NCBI RefSeq assembly: GCF_002736105.1
Contig: NZ_CP024123.1
Coordinates: 3,836,001 to 3,900,000 of the forward strand
DNA from: Solibacillus sp. R5-41
GTDB taxonomy: Bacteria > Bacillota > Bacilli > Bacillales_A > Planococcaceae
Length of the DNA: 64,000 nucleotides
Direction of reading: 5' to 3'
In this document: positions 47,891 through 59,153 of the stretch, in pieces
Layout: every line of letters starts with the position of its first letter
Numbering within the stretch: position 1 is the first letter of the stretch
Made by a program: the position numbers and the translations under genes
The notes under the pieces: model-generated
What the model was told of the DNA's origin: nothing
Database searches by the model: none
What the model saw: the letters and a program-made list of their open reading frames with translations, nothing else

Positions 47891-49615
47891 TTAACGCATT
47901 ACAGATGGTAGCATGACTGTATTTTTCAGGACATCGAAAATCCCTCTTGGTGTTATACGGATATAAGGTAAATGCGTTGATTGTAAAAATAGTAATGTAT
48001 AAATTGCATCAGTATAGTGATAGCCACGGTCCTTTAAAGCTGCCTTTAAATCTAGCTCTAGTGAAATAACGTTCTCCACTTTCCCATCAAAGAACGAACC
48101 CGAAAATGCTAACGGTAGGGATGTCACAACTTGTCCATTCTCCACTAATACGATGCCGCCATTCATTTTCTTTAATTCTTCAAAAGCATGCTTCATATCT
48201 TCCATACTCTTTCCTATTAAGATGATATCGCCTGTATTTGAATATGAGGAAGCAAAGCCCTTTACGTGCGTGGCAAAGCCTTTCAGCATTGTATTAATGC
48301 GCCAAGCTCCATCGCGATCGACTAGCATTAAATAGCTTTCGTCATGGTCTGTTGACAATTTATTTCCTTTATTTGTAACGCTGTATGGTTTCGTTATCAC
48401 ATCATTAACCATCTCAATACCGATTGGCATTGAAAATTGGAAATCTGTATCTGTTAAATCAAAATCAATCGTTAATTTTCCAAAATCGGATAAATCCATT
48501 GTTGGGAATGCTTGTTGATCTACATGATTACGTTTCAACCAAACTCCTTTTGAAAGAACAGATTCTGGAGTTGGTGAGTATTCATCTGGCAAAATATTAA
48601 TATTTGCATAACGTCCCGTCGCAATAATTCCATGTAAATTGGACATATCATAGTAGCGCGCGACATTGTAAGATGCCATGTTGTACGCGTCAATTGGACT
48701 AACACCTGCTTCTATTGCAGCACGAATACATTTATCAATAACACCATCTTGATGGAAGCTTGGAGTTGAGCCATCCGTTGTCATCATTAAATGGTCAAAA
48801 ATTGGATATCCTCGCTCAACAACGCCCTTTAATATTTGCGGTAAATCTGGGCGAATGGAAGAATAACGTAGTGTCACGGCATAGCCATGTAAAATGCGCG
48901 CCTCTACATCTTCAATTGTCATTGCTTCATGATCTCCATCAACACCAAATAAACGCATTTTTGCCAATGTTTTTTCCGATGCACCAGGGAAATGGCCTTC
49001 GATTTTCTTACCTTTATGCTTCGCTGCTTGAATCCAATATAGCATTTGGTCATCACCACGCGTTAAACGTGGCCAGCCTGTCAATTCGCCACCTAAAAGC
49101 ACATCCGGACGATCTAACCATTCACATACCGAAGCATTCGAATAAAGCTCCCCTTCGTTTTCAAGCGCTGTTTGTGAATCAAATCTCGCCCACCAATAAA
49201 ATGAAAATGGCAATTGACTTAATTTATCTAAAAAAGAAAACGCTTTCTTATTTTCAAACATGGAAACAAAGGACATATTATCTGAAATAAATGTCGTCGT
49301 ACCCGATTGTGCACAAAACTGCGCAAAGCTATATGGATTATAAAGTTGGAATGGATGTACATGTGGCTCAATATAGCCAGGTACAACTGTTTTCCCCGTC
49401 ATATCTAGTACTTCTGTGCCTTCTAAATTAGCTGGCATTTCCTTTCCAACATACACAATGCGGTCACCAGAAATCCAAATATTTCCCGTCAACCATTGCT
49501 TATAAATACTATGTAAGTATTTTGCATTTTGTAGCACGATGCTAGGGGATACCTTCCCATCAATAATACTTACTTGTTCACGAATATTATTTAATTTCCA
49601 TTTGATTTCAGACAC
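47891..49615 (-). CDS. yerA: Adenine deaminase-related amidohydrolase YerA
   Basis: 574 residues from GTG at 49615, eight bases after GAGGAG; the frame continues six codons to a TTG without a site. Amidohydrolase fold of the adenine deaminase family: metal motif PGYIEPHVHPFQLYNP (about 84-99), EGHFPGAS and the late DHDESYLMLVDRDG. Adenine deaminases convert adenine to hypoxanthine and the gene lies next to purD, which fits purine salvage; B. subtilis YerA itself is not proven to have that activity. Confidence 0.87.
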   Translation of the reverse strand: MSEIKWKLNNIREQVSIIDGKVSPSIVLQNAKYLHSIYKQWLTGNIWISGDRIVYVGKEMPANLEGTEVLDMTGKTVVPGYIEPHVHPFQLYNPYSFAQFCAQSGTTTFISDNMSFVSMFENKKAFSFLDKLSQLPFSFYWWARFDSQTALENEGELYSNASVCEWLDRPDVLLGGELTGWPRLTRGDDQMLYWIQAAKHKGKKIEGHFPGASEKTLAKMRLFGVDGDHEAMTIEDVEARILHGYAVTLRYSSIRPDLPQILKGVVERGYPIFDHLMMTTDGSTPSFHQDGVIDKCIRAAIEAGVSPIDAYNMASYNVARYYDMSNLHGIIATGRYANINILPDEYSPTPESVLSKGVWLKRNHVDQQAFPTMDLSDFGKLTIDFDLTDTDFQFSMPIGIEMVNDVITKPYSVTNKGNKLSTDHDESYLMLVDRDGAWRINTMLKGFATHVKGFASSYSNTGDIILIGKSMEDMKHAFEELKKMNGGIVLVENGQVVTSLPLAFSGSFFDGKVENVISLELDLKAALKDRGYHYTDAIYTLLFLQSTHLPYIRITPRGIFDVLKNTVMLPSVMR

Positions 49616-49754
49616 AATAAACGCTCCTCTCAACTACCAGAATTTTTATTAATTACCCTTAAATCGATGAAAATATTTCATTTTCGAACTTATTTTTATC
49701 GTATCATAGCACTTTCATAAAGCAAAGTATTATAGAAAAAAATTACAATTCAAA

Positions 49755-49784
49755 AAGTACGGTAGTCATATTTCTACCGTACTT
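49755..49784 (-). terminator. Terminator of the purine operon (after purD)
   Basis: AAGTACGGTAG and CTACCGTACTT, 11-bp perfect stem; minus strand continues TTTTTGAATT. Confidence 0.9.
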
Positions 49785-49837
49785 CCCAACGACTGCTACG
49801 TCTTTCTCTGACGAATAATCAGCAAAACTTCATTCTA

Positions 49838-51088
49838 TTATTCAAATGTTCTCCAGCCAATATCTTGACGGAAGAAGAAGTTCGACCATTCCTTTTTGGC
49901 AAGTTCAGCATATACTTTTTCTTGCGCTGCTTTTAAATCTTTCGCTTCCGCAGCAACTAAAATGACACGGCCGCCATTTCCGACAAATTGGCCATCTACA
50001 AGCTTTGTACCTGCGTGATAAATCGGAAGTGCTGAATCGTTTAAATTAGGAAGCGTATTCCCTTTTACTACATCTCCAGGATAACCTTCAGCAGCTACGA
50101 CAACGCCTAAAATTGCTTCTTCTTTCCATTGTAGATTGAAAGGCTTTTCGTTCATTAATGCGAGCATAAATTCACCAAAATCCGATGCCATGCGTGGTAA
50201 AACGACCTGTGTTTCTGGGTCACCGAAACGCGCATTGAACTCGATTACTTTCGGACCTTTTTGAGTTAAAATTAATCCAGCATATAAAATACCTGTAAAC
50301 GATACGCCTTCAGCTTCCATTGCCTTTACTGTTGGTTCAACAATTGTGTCATAAGCTTCTTTTACAATTTCCGCTGAAATTTGTGGCACTGGTGAATAGG
50401 CACCCATACCACCTGTGTTCGGTCCTCTATCGCCGTCATAAGCACGTTTATGATCTTGTGCAATAACCATTGGATAAATTTGTCCTTTGTGAACAAATGA
50501 CATAAAGCTAAACTCTTCCCCATCAAGGAATTCTTCAACTACTACGCGAGAAGAAGAGTCACCAAAGCGTTGATTTCCAATCATATCCTCTACCGCTTCA
50601 ATTGCTTCTGCTTCGGTTATTGCTACAATTACACCTTTACCTGCTGCAAGTCCATCTGCTTTAATAACGATTGGTGCACCTTGTTCTTTAATGTACGCCA
50701 CAGCTTTATCGGCTTCAGTAAACGTTTCATGTGCTGCAGTTGGAATATTATATTTATTCATAATATCTTTGGCATACGATTTTGAGCCTTCAATTTGTGC
50801 TGCTGCTTTTGTTGGTCCAAAGATTACTAAGCCTTGCTCATTAAAGTAATCTACAATCCCTTCAGCTAATGGCTGCTCTGGACCTACGAATGTTAAAGCT
50901 ACTTCATTTCCCTTTGCAAATTCCGCTAATTTCGTGAAATCAGATGCTTCAATTGCAATGATTTCTGCATCATTCTTCATCCCATCATTGCCTGGGGCAA
51001 CAAATACTTTCTGTACTGAAGGGGCATTATTAAATTGCTTAGCGATCGCATGTTCACGACCACCACTACCGATTACAAGTATATTCAT
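49838..51088 (-). CDS. purD: Phosphoribosylamine-glycine ligase
   Basis: 416 residues, AAAGGAG upstream. ATP-grasp enzyme: VIGSGGREHAIAKQF, VIKADGLAAGKGVIVA, DRGPNTGGMGAYSPV and EFNARFGDPETQVVLPR. It makes GAR from phosphoribosylamine and glycine. It is the last pur gene, separated from purH by a 409-base spacer that holds an apparently independent RNA gene with a terminator, so purD may need readthrough or its own promoter. Confidence 0.96.
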   Translation of the reverse strand: MNILVIGSGGREHAIAKQFNNAPSVQKVFVAPGNDGMKNDAEIIAIEASDFTKLAEFAKGNEVALTFVGPEQPLAEGIVDYFNEQGLVIFGPTKAAAQIEGSKSYAKDIMNKYNIPTAAHETFTEADKAVAYIKEQGAPIVIKADGLAAGKGVIVAITEAEAIEAVEDMIGNQRFGDSSSRVVVEEFLDGEEFSFMSFVHKGQIYPMVIAQDHKRAYDGDRGPNTGGMGAYSPVPQISAEIVKEAYDTIVEPTVKAMEAEGVSFTGILYAGLILTQKGPKVIEFNARFGDPETQVVLPRMASDFGEFMLALMNEKPFNLQWKEEAILGVVVAAEGYPGDVVKGNTLPNLNDSALPIYHAGTKLVDGQFVGNGGRVILVAAEAKDLKAAQEKVYAELAKKEWSNFFFRQDIGWRTFE

Positions 51089-51106
51089 TTTTTTGCTCTC
51101 CTTTTA

Positions 51107-51137
51107 TTATCAATTACGCCTCGGCGTAATTGCGTCT
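51107..51137 (+). repeat. Intergenic palindromic repeat, partial copy 6
   Basis: ATCAATTACGCCTCGGCGTA continuing ATTGCGTC, the head palindrome of the repeat family, in the purD leader. Confidence 0.6.
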
Positions 51138-51182
51138 AATTTTTGAATTTAGTTTTAAGCACTATGTATTTTTTGTATAGTA

Positions 51183-51461
51183 GAAAAAAAAAACGCCCGC
51201 CAAAAGCAGGCGAGCGTTTTTATTAATAAAGTGGCAACAATGCTATCCGACCAGAATAGTACTGCTGCGTCCCCTATAAATAAAGGTTGTTAACAGGCAT
51301 CCCCCGACCAAAGTGGATGTTTGTTAACAATTTATTGAACGGAGGACCCGGCCAAGGTCATCCATTCGGTCTTCTTCACTATTTTTCCGGCCAGAAAGAA
51401 TAGTGAAGAAAGCATTTGCAAACGCTTCTGCTAATGCCCGGCCAGAGCATTAGTGAAACAT
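51183..51461 (-). ncRNA. Small RNA gene with five UGGYCGG-loop hairpins
   Basis: Reads leftward. Promoter TTGAAA (51497-51492) and TATAAT (51473-51468), spacer 18, begins right after the purH stop; expected start about 51461. Five hairpins follow, each with UGGCCGG or UGGUCGG in or at the edge of its loop: H1 51431-51453 (7-bp stem), H2 51372-51410 (12 bp perfect), H3 51337-51367 (11 of 12), H4 51287-51330 (9+5 bp), H5 51234-51268 (12 of 13 with G-U). It ends in terminator AAACGCCCGCC/GGCGAGCGTTT (51191-51219) with ten U. No ribosome site or frame. I match it to no RNA family I know. Function unknown: protein sponge, antisense RNA or attenuator are possible. Confidence 0.78.
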
Positions 51462-51467
51462 TATTCT

Positions 51468-51497
51468 ATTATACTATACATAGTGATGAATTTTCAA
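51468..51497 (-). promoter_or_regulatory. Sigma-A promoter of the five-hairpin RNA
   Basis: TTGAAA, 18-base spacer, TATAAT. The -35 touches the purH stop codon. A consensus -10 inside an operon argues for a separate transcript rather than a simple spacer. Confidence 0.72.
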
Positions 51498-53030
51498 TTA
51501 ATGTTTGAAATGACGAACCCCAGTAAATACCATCGCAATACCGTATTTATTCGCTGCGTCGATTGATTCTTGATCTTTAATAGAGCCACCTGGTTGGATA
51601 ATTGCTTTAATTCCTGCTTTAGCAGCAGCTTCAACTGTGTCACCCATTGGGAAGAATGCGTCCGATGCAAGTGCTGCTCCGTTTGCTTTTTCTCCCGCTT
51701 GCTCAAAGGCAATTTTCGCTGCACCAACACGGTTCATTTGACCAGCACCAACGCCTAATGTCATTTGATCGTCTGTTACTACGATTGCATTTGATTTTAC
51801 GTGCTTCACAACTGCCCAGCCAAGTTTTAATGCGTTCCACTCCGCTTCAGTTGGTTCGCGGTCTGTTACGACTTTAATTTCTGCTTCGTTAAAACCATAG
51901 CGGTCTGGCTCTTGAACAAGTAAGCCACCTTCTACCGATACCACATTGAATTGATCTTGCTTCGCTTGTGCAAAGTCAATTGTCATTAAGCGGATATTTT
52001 TCTTTTTCGTTAAAATTTCAAGTGCTTCCTCTGTGAATGAAGGTGCAATAATAATTTCTAAGAAAATTTCGCTTAATTTCATTGCTGTCGCAGCATCTAC
52101 TTCCTTATTTAGTGCGATAATGCCTCCGAAAATAGATGTTGGATCTGCTTCATATGCTTTATTGAATGCTTCTTCAATTGTTTCACCTGTACCAACACCA
52201 CATGGATTCATATGCTTTACAGCAACTGCTGCTGGCATTTTGAATTCTTTTACAATTTGTAATGCAGCATTGGCATCTTGGATGTTATTGTAAGATAATT
52301 CTTTACCATGTAATTGATTGGCATAAGCGATTGAGAAGTCAGAGCCTAGACGTTTTGCATAAAATGCTGCTTTTTGGTGTGGGTTTTCACCGTAACGTAA
52401 CGTTTGTTTCAACTCATAAGTTAATGTCATGTTTTCCGGGAATTCTTCGCCAATTGCACTTGAAAGATGATTTGAAATATACGAATCATATGCAGCTGTA
52501 TGACGGAATACTTTAGCCGCTAAACGACGACGTGTTTCTAATGTAGTTTTGTTATCTACTTTTAGCTCTTCTAAAACAGTGGCATAGTCATTTGCATCCA
52601 CGATTACAGTTACATAATCATGATTTTTTGCTGCAGAACGTAGCATTGTTGGACCACCGATATCGATGTTTTCAATCGCGTCATCCCAAGAAACATTTGG
52701 CTTAGAAATTGTTTCAACGAATGGGTAAAGATTTACACATACGATTTCGATTGGCTCGATACCATGCTCTTGCATTTGTGCTACATGGCTTGGTTCGTCA
52801 AATTTCCCTAAAAGACCACCGTGAATCATTGGGTTTAATGTTTTAACACGGCCATCTAAAATTTCTGGGAATTTTGTTACTTCATCCACTGCTGTTACTG
52901 GTACATTGTTATCGTGAAGTAATTGTTTTGTACCACCAGTTGATAATACTTCATAGCCTAGAGCTACTAATTCTTTTGCAAATTCTAAAATACCACTTTT
53001 ATCTGAAACACTAATAAGTGCGCGTTTAGT
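51498..53030 (-). CDS. purH: Bifunctional AICAR transformylase/IMP cyclohydrolase
   Basis: 510 residues from GTG at 53030, eight bases after GGAGG; the six codons further up overlap that site. N-terminal IMP cyclohydrolase domain ([28 protein letters not shown]) and C-terminal transformylase domain ([13 protein letters not shown] with the catalytic Lys-His, [25 protein letters not shown]). It carries out the last two steps to IMP. Confidence 0.96.
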   Translation of the reverse strand, partial: TKRALISVSDKSGILEFAKELVALGYEVLSTGGTKQLLHDNNVPVTAVDEVTKFPEILDGRVKTLNPMIHGGLLGKFDEPSHVAQMQEHGIEPIEIVCVNLYPFVETISKPNVSWDDAIENIDIGGPTMLRSAAKNHDYVTVIVDANDYATVLEELKVDNKTTLETRRRLAAKVFRHTAAYDSYISNHLSSAIGEEFPENMTLTYELKQTLRYGENPHQKAAFYAKRLGSDFSIAYANQLHGKELSYNNIQDANAALQIVKEFKMPAAVAVKHMNPCGVGTGETIEEAFNKAYEADPTSIFGGIIALNKEVDAATAMKLSEIFLEIIIAPSFTEEALEILTKKKNIRLMTIDFAQAKQDQFNVVSVEGGLLVQEPDRYGFNEAEIKVVTDREPTEAEWNALKLGWAVVKHVKSNAIVVTDDQMTLGVGAGQMNRVGAAKIAFEQAGEKANGAALASDAFFPMGDTVEAAAKAGIKAIIQPGGSIKDQESIDAANKYGIAMVFTGVRHFKH

Positions 53031-53112
53031 CACGATTAGGTCCTCCAATTAATTTCAATTTCAATAATCTTTTCCGTGAGCACATCCCACACAAGAGCGG
53101 CTCAAACGAAAA

Positions 53113-53679
53113 TTAGCTGTTGAATAACTGCTGTAATGTATTTGTGTACAGTTCATGCTCTAGTTGGTGAATACGAGATTCCGTTGCAACGCGGTCGTCT
53201 TCTACAACATCGACAACGCCTTGTGCAATAATCTTCCCTGTATCCATACCAGCATCTACATAATGTACTGTTACACCCGTAATTTTCACACCATGCTCCA
53301 TTGCTTGTCCAATTGCATCTTTGCCTGGAAATGATGGTAGTAAAGATGGGTGAATATTTATGATACGATTTTCAAACGCGGACAATAATGTCTCACCAAC
53401 AAGACGCATGTACCCCGCCAAAATAACCCATTCAATATTCTTTTCTTGTAGCACTTCAATAATCTTCTCTTCGTAAGCGGCCTTTGATTCAAATGTTTTT
53501 GGCACTAATTCCAATACTGGAATGCCCATTTTTTCGGCACGCGTTACGACGAAGGCACCTGGCTTGTCTGTAATAACAAGCCCGATGTTTGCTGTTAATT
53601 CGCCGCGCTCAATGCTTTCGGCAATTGCTTGAAAGTTACTGCCACTGCCTGAAGCAAATACTGCGATTTTGGCTACCAT
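53113..53679 (-). CDS. purN: Phosphoribosylglycinamide formyltransferase
   Basis: 188 residues. AVFASGSGSNFQAIAESIERG, VLAGYMRLVGETLL and the catalytic INIHPSLLPSFPG with HYVDAGMDTGKII identify the folate-dependent PurN. Its ATG shares a base with the purM stop. Confidence 0.96.
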   Translation of the reverse strand: MVAKIAVFASGSGSNFQAIAESIERGELTANIGLVITDKPGAFVVTRAEKMGIPVLELVPKTFESKAAYEEKIIEVLQEKNIEWVILAGYMRLVGETLLSAFENRIINIHPSLLPSFPGKDAIGQAMEHGVKITGVTVHYVDAGMDTGKIIAQGVVDVVEDDRVATESRIHQLEHELYTNTLQQLFNS

Positions 53680-54734
53680 TATACTAAACTCCCGTCGTGG
53701 TCACCGTTGAAAATAACGCCTTCACCTTTTACTACGCGACCAATTGTATAAGCTTTTTCGCCATTTGCTTCAGCTGCTGCGATCACCTTATCCACTTCAC
53801 TTGCAGGAACAGCCATTACAAATCCAATTCCCATATTAAAAACGTTATATAAATCCTTGTCTGCTAAAGCACCTTTTTCCTTTAAAAAGTCAAAGATACG
53901 TAATACTGGCCAAGAACCTAAGTCAATTTCTGTTGCTAAACCTTTTGGCATCATGCGTGGTAAGTTTTCATAGAAACCACCACCTGTTACGTGTGCACAA
54001 CCATGAACGTCTGCTGCTTTTAAAGCTGCTAATACAGGTTTTGCGTAAAGCTTAGTAGGTACTAAAAGCGCTTCGCCGATTGGACCAAGATCTTCATAAC
54101 CTTCTACAACTGCATCTACTGCATACTCATTATCTGCAAATACAACTTTACGCACTAATGAGTAACCGTTTGAGTGAACGCCACTTGAAGCAAGACCAAT
54201 TAGTACGTCTCCTTCTACAATCTTTTCACCTGTAACGATATCTGACTTTTCACAAGCACCTACTGCAAAGCCAGCTAAATCATACTCATCTTCTTCATAA
54301 AGACCTGGCATTTCTGCTGTTTCGCCACCGATTAGTGCTGCACCAGATTGTACACAGCCATCTGCTACACCTTTTACGATTTGCTCGATTTTTGCAGGCA
54401 CTGCTTTACCTACCGCAACATAGTCAAGGAAGTATAGTGGCTCTGCACCTTGTGCAACAATATCGTTTACACACATAGCTACACAATCAACACCGATTGT
54501 GTCATGCTTATCCACCATAAAAGCAAGCTTTAGCTTTGTTCCAACACCATCAGTACCTGAAATAAGAACCGGCTCTTTTAAGTTCAGTACAGACAAATCG
54601 AACATGCCGCCAAAACCACCAAATGTCCCCATCACACCTAATCGATTCGTACGATCAACGTGTGATTTCATTCGCTTTACTGCTTCATAACCTGCTTCAA
54701 TATTTACGCCTGCTTGTTCATATGCTTTTGACAT
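53679..54734 (-). CDS. purM: Phosphoribosylformylglycinamidine cyclo-ligase
   Basis: 351 residues, GGAGGAGC upstream. [39 protein letters not shown] and [14 protein letters not shown] are AIR synthetase signatures. It closes the imidazole ring of FGAM using ATP. A 114-base spacer separates it from purF. Confidence 0.96.
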   Translation of the reverse strand: MSKAYEQAGVNIEAGYEAVKRMKSHVDRTNRLGVMGTFGGFGGMFDLSVLNLKEPVLISGTDGVGTKLKLAFMVDKHDTIGVDCVAMCVNDIVAQGAEPLYFLDYVAVGKAVPAKIEQIVKGVADGCVQSGAALIGGETAEMPGLYEEDEYDLAGFAVGACEKSDIVTGEKIVEGDVLIGLASSGVHSNGYSLVRKVVFADNEYAVDAVVEGYEDLGPIGEALLVPTKLYAKPVLAALKAADVHGCAHVTGGGFYENLPRMMPKGLATEIDLGSWPVLRIFDFLKEKGALADKDLYNVFNMGIGFVMAVPASEVDKVIAAAEANGEKAYTIGRVVKGEGVIFNGDHDGSLV

Positions 54735-54848
54735 AATGTACTTGCTCCTCCTTTAGAAAGACACGTCTTGTACCAATTAGCACAAGACGATATTCTTACT
54801 TATGTCGACTAAGGTCGATTAACACTTTTTGTCAACTAGGTAACCTTC
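54735..54848 (-). other. purF-purM spacer with hairpin
   Basis: CGTCTTGT (54764-54771) and ACAAGACG (54782-54789) form an 8-bp stem ahead of the purM ribosome site, and TTGACA occurs upstream without a good -10. Possibly an mRNA-stability or processing element; no T-run, so not a terminator. Confidence 0.4.
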
Positions 54849-56267
54849 TTAAAATTCTTTTTCGTGTGGTAAAACTGTATCTGGAAAAATTTCTGTTGGA
54901 TATTTTCCTGTGAAGCATGCCATACATAGACCAGCATTCTCGTCTTCAAATGGTCGTTCTGTTGCACGAACTAAGCCATCAGCTGATAAAAATGTTAATG
55001 AATCCGCTTCAATTGCTACTCTTATGTCTTCAACCGAATGACTTGAAGCGATTAGCTCCTCATGTGTTGACGTATCGATTCCGTAAAAACAAGGATCTGT
55101 CATTGGTGGAGATGAAATGACAACATGTACTTCTGTTGCACCCGCTTCTTTTAACATACGGACAATACGCTTAGAAGTTGTCCCACGTACGATTGAATCA
55201 TCTACCATGATTACGCGCTTGCCTTTTACAACTTGAACAACTGGTGAAAGCTTCATTTTCACTCCACGCTCGCGCAGCTCTTGCGTTGGCTGAATAAATG
55301 TACGGCCAACATAACGGTTTTTAATAAGTCCAAGCTCATATGGAATTCCGCTCTCTTCAGAAAAACCAATTGCTGCTGAAATCGATGAATCCGGAACACC
55401 CGTTATAACATCTGCTTCAATATGTGCGCATTCTTTTGCAAGCTCTTTGCCCATACGTTTACGTGCCATATGAATATTAATGCCGTCAATATTTGAATCA
55501 GGACGTGCAAAGTAGACATACTCCATTGCACACATAGTACGTTTATCTTTTTCAACAAAGCTATCTACTTCTAAGCCATTGTTTGAAATGATTAATAATT
55601 CACCAGGCTCTACTTCACGAACATATTCAGCTCCGATTAAGTCAAATGCACATGTTTCAGAAGCTACCACGTATGCATCGCCTAATTTACCTAATGATAA
55701 CGGTCGTAATCCGTTACGGTCACGCGCCACAATCATGCTATCATTTGTTAATAAAATAATTGCAAAGGCACCTTTTAATAAAGATAGAGCATTTTTCACT
55801 TTTGAACGGAACGGTGAATGCGATGATTTTTTAATCAAATGCACGACTACTTCCGTATCTGAAGTCGAGTTGAAAATACTACCAGAGCGCTCCAGATATT
55901 GCTTTAAGTGCGTTGCGTTTACCAGATTACCGTTATGTGCAATCGCTAATGAACCTGTTGATGAACGAAATAACAACGGTTGAACGTTTTCTATTCCTTT
56001 ACCACCTGCTGTTGCATAACGTACATGGGCAATTGCTGCATGACCCGTAACTTTAGATAATTTATCTTCATTAAATACATCATTAACAAGTCCTTCTCCG
56101 CGTACAGCCTGAAGCTGTTTACCGTCAGTTGTGACGATACCAGCTCCTTCTTGTCCACGATGTTGCAACGCATGTAAGCCATAGTAGCTTAAGTGAGCTG
56201 CACTTTGATTACCCCAAATACCAAATACACCACATTCTTCATTTAAGCCTCTGATTTCAGCAAGCAT
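54849..56267 (-). CDS. purF: Amidophosphoribosyltransferase
   Basis: 472 residues from ATG at 56267, seven bases after AAAGGAG. An 11-residue propeptide ([11 protein letters not shown]) precedes the nucleophile Cys12 in ECGVFGIWG, as in B. subtilis, where cleavage exposes the Cys. The PRPP motif [16 protein letters not shown] and the Cys residues of a 4Fe-4S cluster ([24 protein letters not shown]) are present. First committed step of purine synthesis, feedback-inhibited by nucleotides. It overlaps purL by 25 bases. Confidence 0.96.
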   Translation of the reverse strand: MLAEIRGLNEECGVFGIWGNQSAAHLSYYGLHALQHRGQEGAGIVTTDGKQLQAVRGEGLVNDVFNEDKLSKVTGHAAIAHVRYATAGGKGIENVQPLLFRSSTGSLAIAHNGNLVNATHLKQYLERSGSIFNSTSDTEVVVHLIKKSSHSPFRSKVKNALSLLKGAFAIILLTNDSMIVARDRNGLRPLSLGKLGDAYVVASETCAFDLIGAEYVREVEPGELLIISNNGLEVDSFVEKDKRTMCAMEYVYFARPDSNIDGINIHMARKRMGKELAKECAHIEADVITGVPDSSISAAIGFSEESGIPYELGLIKNRYVGRTFIQPTQELRERGVKMKLSPVVQVVKGKRVIMVDDSIVRGTTSKRIVRMLKEAGATEVHVVISSPPMTDPCFYGIDTSTHEELIASSHSVEDIRVAIEADSLTFLSADGLVRATERPFEDENAGLCMACFTGKYPTEIFPDTVLPHEKEF

Positions 56268-58480
56268 GGAATTGCTCCTTTCCAAGCCGAACGGAATTCA
56301 TCCACAGTACCTTCAACTAATACTCCTTGGTTACCATTGATTTTAATGCTTGCGTCTTCTGTTACAACGCCAACCTTTTTCGCATCTGTAATGATTTTTT
56401 CAAATGCTTCTGCATTTTCTTCTTTAACCGTTAAGATGAAACGAGATTGTGACTCAGCGAATAAAGCGGTAACTGCTGAACCTTCAATTGTTGCTTGAAT
56501 ACCTAAGCCTTTTGCGCTAAATGTTTTTTCAGCTAAAGCCACGGCTACGCCACCTTCAGAAACATCATGTGCAGATTGAACTAAACCAGCTTGAATTGCT
56601 TCTAAGATTGCTTTTTGGCGAGCTGCTTCTACTGTTAAATCAATTGCAGGTGCTTTCCCAGAAATTTTACCGTTGTTAATTAATTTTTGTAATTCAGAAC
56701 CACCAAACTCTGTTGTTGTTTCACCAATTACATACACAACGTCACCAGCAGCTTTCACTTCTTGTGTTGTTACGTGTGCTAAATCTTTTATTAAACCAAC
56801 CATACCAATTGTTGGTGTTGGGTAAACTGCTTCACCAGAACGCTCGTTATACATTGATACGTTACCACCTATTACTGGTGCATCTAATGCTAAACATGCT
56901 TCTGAAATACCATCAGCTGACTTTTGAATTTGCCAGAAAATTTCTGGTTTCTCTGGGTTACCGAAGTTTAAACAGTCTGTAATTGCAAGTGGTTGTCCAC
57001 CAGAACATACGATATTACGTGCTGCTTCAGCAACCGCGATTTTCCCGCCTGTAGTTGGATCTAAATAGATGTAGCGAGAGTTACAATCTGTTGTCATCGC
57101 TAGACCTTTATTTGTGCCACGTACACGAACCACTGCTGCATCAGAACCTGGTGCTACCACCGTACTTGTACGTACTTGGTAATCATATTGGTCATAAACC
57201 CACTCTTTAGAAGCAACAGTTGGTGCTTTAAGTAGTGCCGTTAATGTTTCTTTGTAATCTGCTACAGTTGGTTCAACATTTTCCATTGCTTGGAACTCAG
57301 CAAAGTAAGCTGGTTCTGCATCTGGCATATTGTACACCGGTGCATCTTCAGCAAGTGCATCAGCAAGAATTTCCGCTACTACCTCACCGTTGTGGATTAA
57401 GCGTAACATTTTATCATCCGTCACATGACCAACTGCTACAGCATCTAAATCATATTTCTCAAAAATCTCTTTAATCTCTTCCTCGCGACCTGCTTTTACA
57501 ACGATTAACATACGCTCTTGAGATTCAGATAACATCATCTCGTATGCTGTCATGTTCGTTTCACGTTGCGGGATTAAGTTTAAGTTCATCTCTACACCAG
57601 TACCAGCTTTAGAAGCCATCTCTGCTGAAGATGATGTAAGACCCGCAGCACCCATATCTTGAATCCCAACTAATGCGTCAGATTTAACCACTTCTAGGCA
57701 CGCTTCAAGAAGAAGTTTTTCCATGAATGGGTCACCAACTTGTACTGCTGAGCGGCTTTCTTCTGTATCTTCAGATAATTCTTCAGAAGAGAATGTCGCG
57801 CCGTGGATCCCGTCACGACCAGTTTTTGCACCAACATACATTACTGTGTTACCTACACCAGCGGCAATCCCTTTTTGAATATCCTTATGGTCGATTAAGC
57901 CCACGCACATAGCGTTAACAAGTGGATTTCCTTCATAGCAAGGGTCGAACTGAATTTCGCCGCCTACTGTTGGAATACCGATACAGTTACCATAGCCTGC
58001 GATACCTGCAACAACTTCTTCAAATAAATACTTACCACGCGCTGTTTTTAGTTCTCCAAAACGTAGTGAGTTAAGCATTGCGATTGGACGTGCACCCATT
58101 GAGAATACGTCACGGATAATACCACCAACACCTGTTGCTGCACCTTGGTATGGCTCGATTGCAGATGGATGGTTATGTGATTCCATTTTGAATACAACAG
58201 CTTGCTCGTCACCGATGTCAACAATACCAGCACCTTCACCAGGTCCTTGTAGAACTTGAGGACCTTTTGTTGGGAATTTACGCAATACTGGCTTTGATTT
58301 TTTGTAAGAGCAGTGTTCTGACCACATTACTGAGAAAAGACCAGTTTCAGTCCAGTTCGGTAGGCGTCCACCTAATTTTTCTATTGCTAAATCAAACTCT
58401 GCATCTGACATCCCCATGTCCGCATAAAGACGTTGCTCTTTAATTTGCTCTGGTGATGGCTCAAAATTAGTTGTTGACAT
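56243..58480 (-). CDS. purL: Phosphoribosylformylglycinamidine synthase subunit II
   Basis: 745 residues from ATG at 58480 (GGAGGG six bases upstream); eight further codons lack a site. Small-type Pur[59 protein letters not shown] and GNVSMYNE. It forms FGAM with PurQ (glutaminase) and PurS. It overlaps purQ and purF, so translation is coupled. Confidence 0.96.
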   Translation of the reverse strand: MSTTNFEPSPEQIKEQRLYADMGMSDAEFDLAIEKLGGRLPNWTETGLFSVMWSEHCSYKKSKPVLRKFPTKGPQVLQGPGEGAGIVDIGDEQAVVFKMESHNHPSAIEPYQGAATGVGGIIRDVFSMGARPIAMLNSLRFGELKTARGKYLFEEVVAGIAGYGNCIGIPTVGGEIQFDPCYEGNPLVNAMCVGLIDHKDIQKGIAAGVGNTVMYVGAKTGRDGIHGATFSSEELSEDTEESRSAVQVGDPFMEKLLLEACLEVVKSDALVGIQDMGAAGLTSSSAEMASKAGTGVEMNLNLIPQRETNMTAYEMMLSESQERMLIVVKAGREEEIKEIFEKYDLDAVAVGHVTDDKMLRLIHNGEVVAEILADALAEDAPVYNMPDAEPAYFAEFQAMENVEPTVADYKETLTALLKAPTVASKEWVYDQYDYQVRTSTVVAPGSDAAVVRVRGTNKGLAMTTDCNSRYIYLDPTTGGKIAVAEAARNIVCSGGQPLAITDCLNFGNPEKPEIFWQIQKSADGISEACLALDAPVIGGNVSMYNERSGEAVYPTPTIGMVGLIKDLAHVTTQEVKAAGDVVYVIGETTTEFGGSELQKLINNGKISGKAPAIDLTVEAARQKAILEAIQAGLVQSAHDVSEGGVAVALAEKTFSAKGLGIQATIEGSAVTALFAESQSRFILTVKEENAEAFEKIITDAKKVGVVTEDASIKINGNQGVLVEGTVDEFRSAWKGAIPCLLKSEA

Positions 58481-59150
58481 GTTGTTCCCTCCACTGCTTA
58501 ACAATTGATTTAAATACCTTTAATCCGTCCGCGCCACCTACAAGTGCATCAACTGCACGCTCTGGGTGAGGCATCATTCCAAGTACATTACCGCGCTCGT
58601 TTGTAATTCCTGCGATATCTTCTAAAGAACCATTAGGATTGTCACCTGCATATGTGAATACGATTTGGTTATTCGCTTTTAATTTTGCTAATGTCTCTTC
58701 GTCACAGTAGTAGTTCCCTTCACCGTGAGCGATTGGCACTTGAATTTCTTCGCCTGCTTCATATTGATTTGTAAATAACGTGTTGTTATTTTCAACTTTT
58801 AAAGTAACAGTACGGCACATGAATTTTAAGTTTTTGTTACGTAAAAGGGCACCTGGAAGTAATCCCGCTTCCGTTAAAATCTGGAATCCATTACATACAC
58901 CAAGCACTGGTTTGCCCGCTTCAGCTGCTTTCTTCACTTCTACCATGATATTAGATTGATTGGCCATAGCACCACAGCGTAAGTAATCTCCATAAGAGAA
59001 GCCACCTGGAACTAAAATTCCGTCAAAACCACTTAAGTCTGTTTCAGTATGCCAAACATATTCTACTTCTTCGCCCAGTTCATCTTTAATTGCATGATAC
59101 ATATCGATATCACAGTTAGACCCTGGGAAAACGAGTACTGCAAATTTCAT
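58467..59150 (-). CDS. purQ: Phosphoribosylformylglycinamidine synthase subunit I (glutaminase)
   Basis: 227 residues. Class I glutamine amidotransferase: [17 protein letters not shown], nucleophile Cys in [16 protein letters not shown], and MPHPERAVD carrying the His and Glu of the triad. It supplies ammonia to PurL. Confidence 0.96.
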   Translation of the reverse strand: MKFAVLVFPGSNCDIDMYHAIKDELGEEVEYVWHTETDLSGFDGILVPGGFSYGDYLRCGAMANQSNIMVEVKKAAEAGKPVLGVCNGFQILTEAGLLPGALLRNKNLKFMCRTVTLKVENNNTLFTNQYEAGEEIQVPIAHGEGNYYCDEETLAKLKANNQIVFTYAGDNPNGSLEDIAGITNERGNVLGMMPHPERAVDALVGGADGLKVFKSIVKQWREQHVNN

Positions 59151-59153
59151 TGC

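Noticed and set aside
48760-49290. 176-codon plus-strand frame opposite yerA
   Set aside because: It lies entirely antisense to a conserved enzyme gene, has no ribosome site and no recognisable domain; a shadow of codon use on the other strand.
51183-51461. The purH-purD spacer as a T-box or known metabolite riboswitch
   Set aside because: No T-box sequence, no specifier loop, and the five separate hairpins with one repeated loop do not fit any aptamer architecture I know; it also carries its own promoter.
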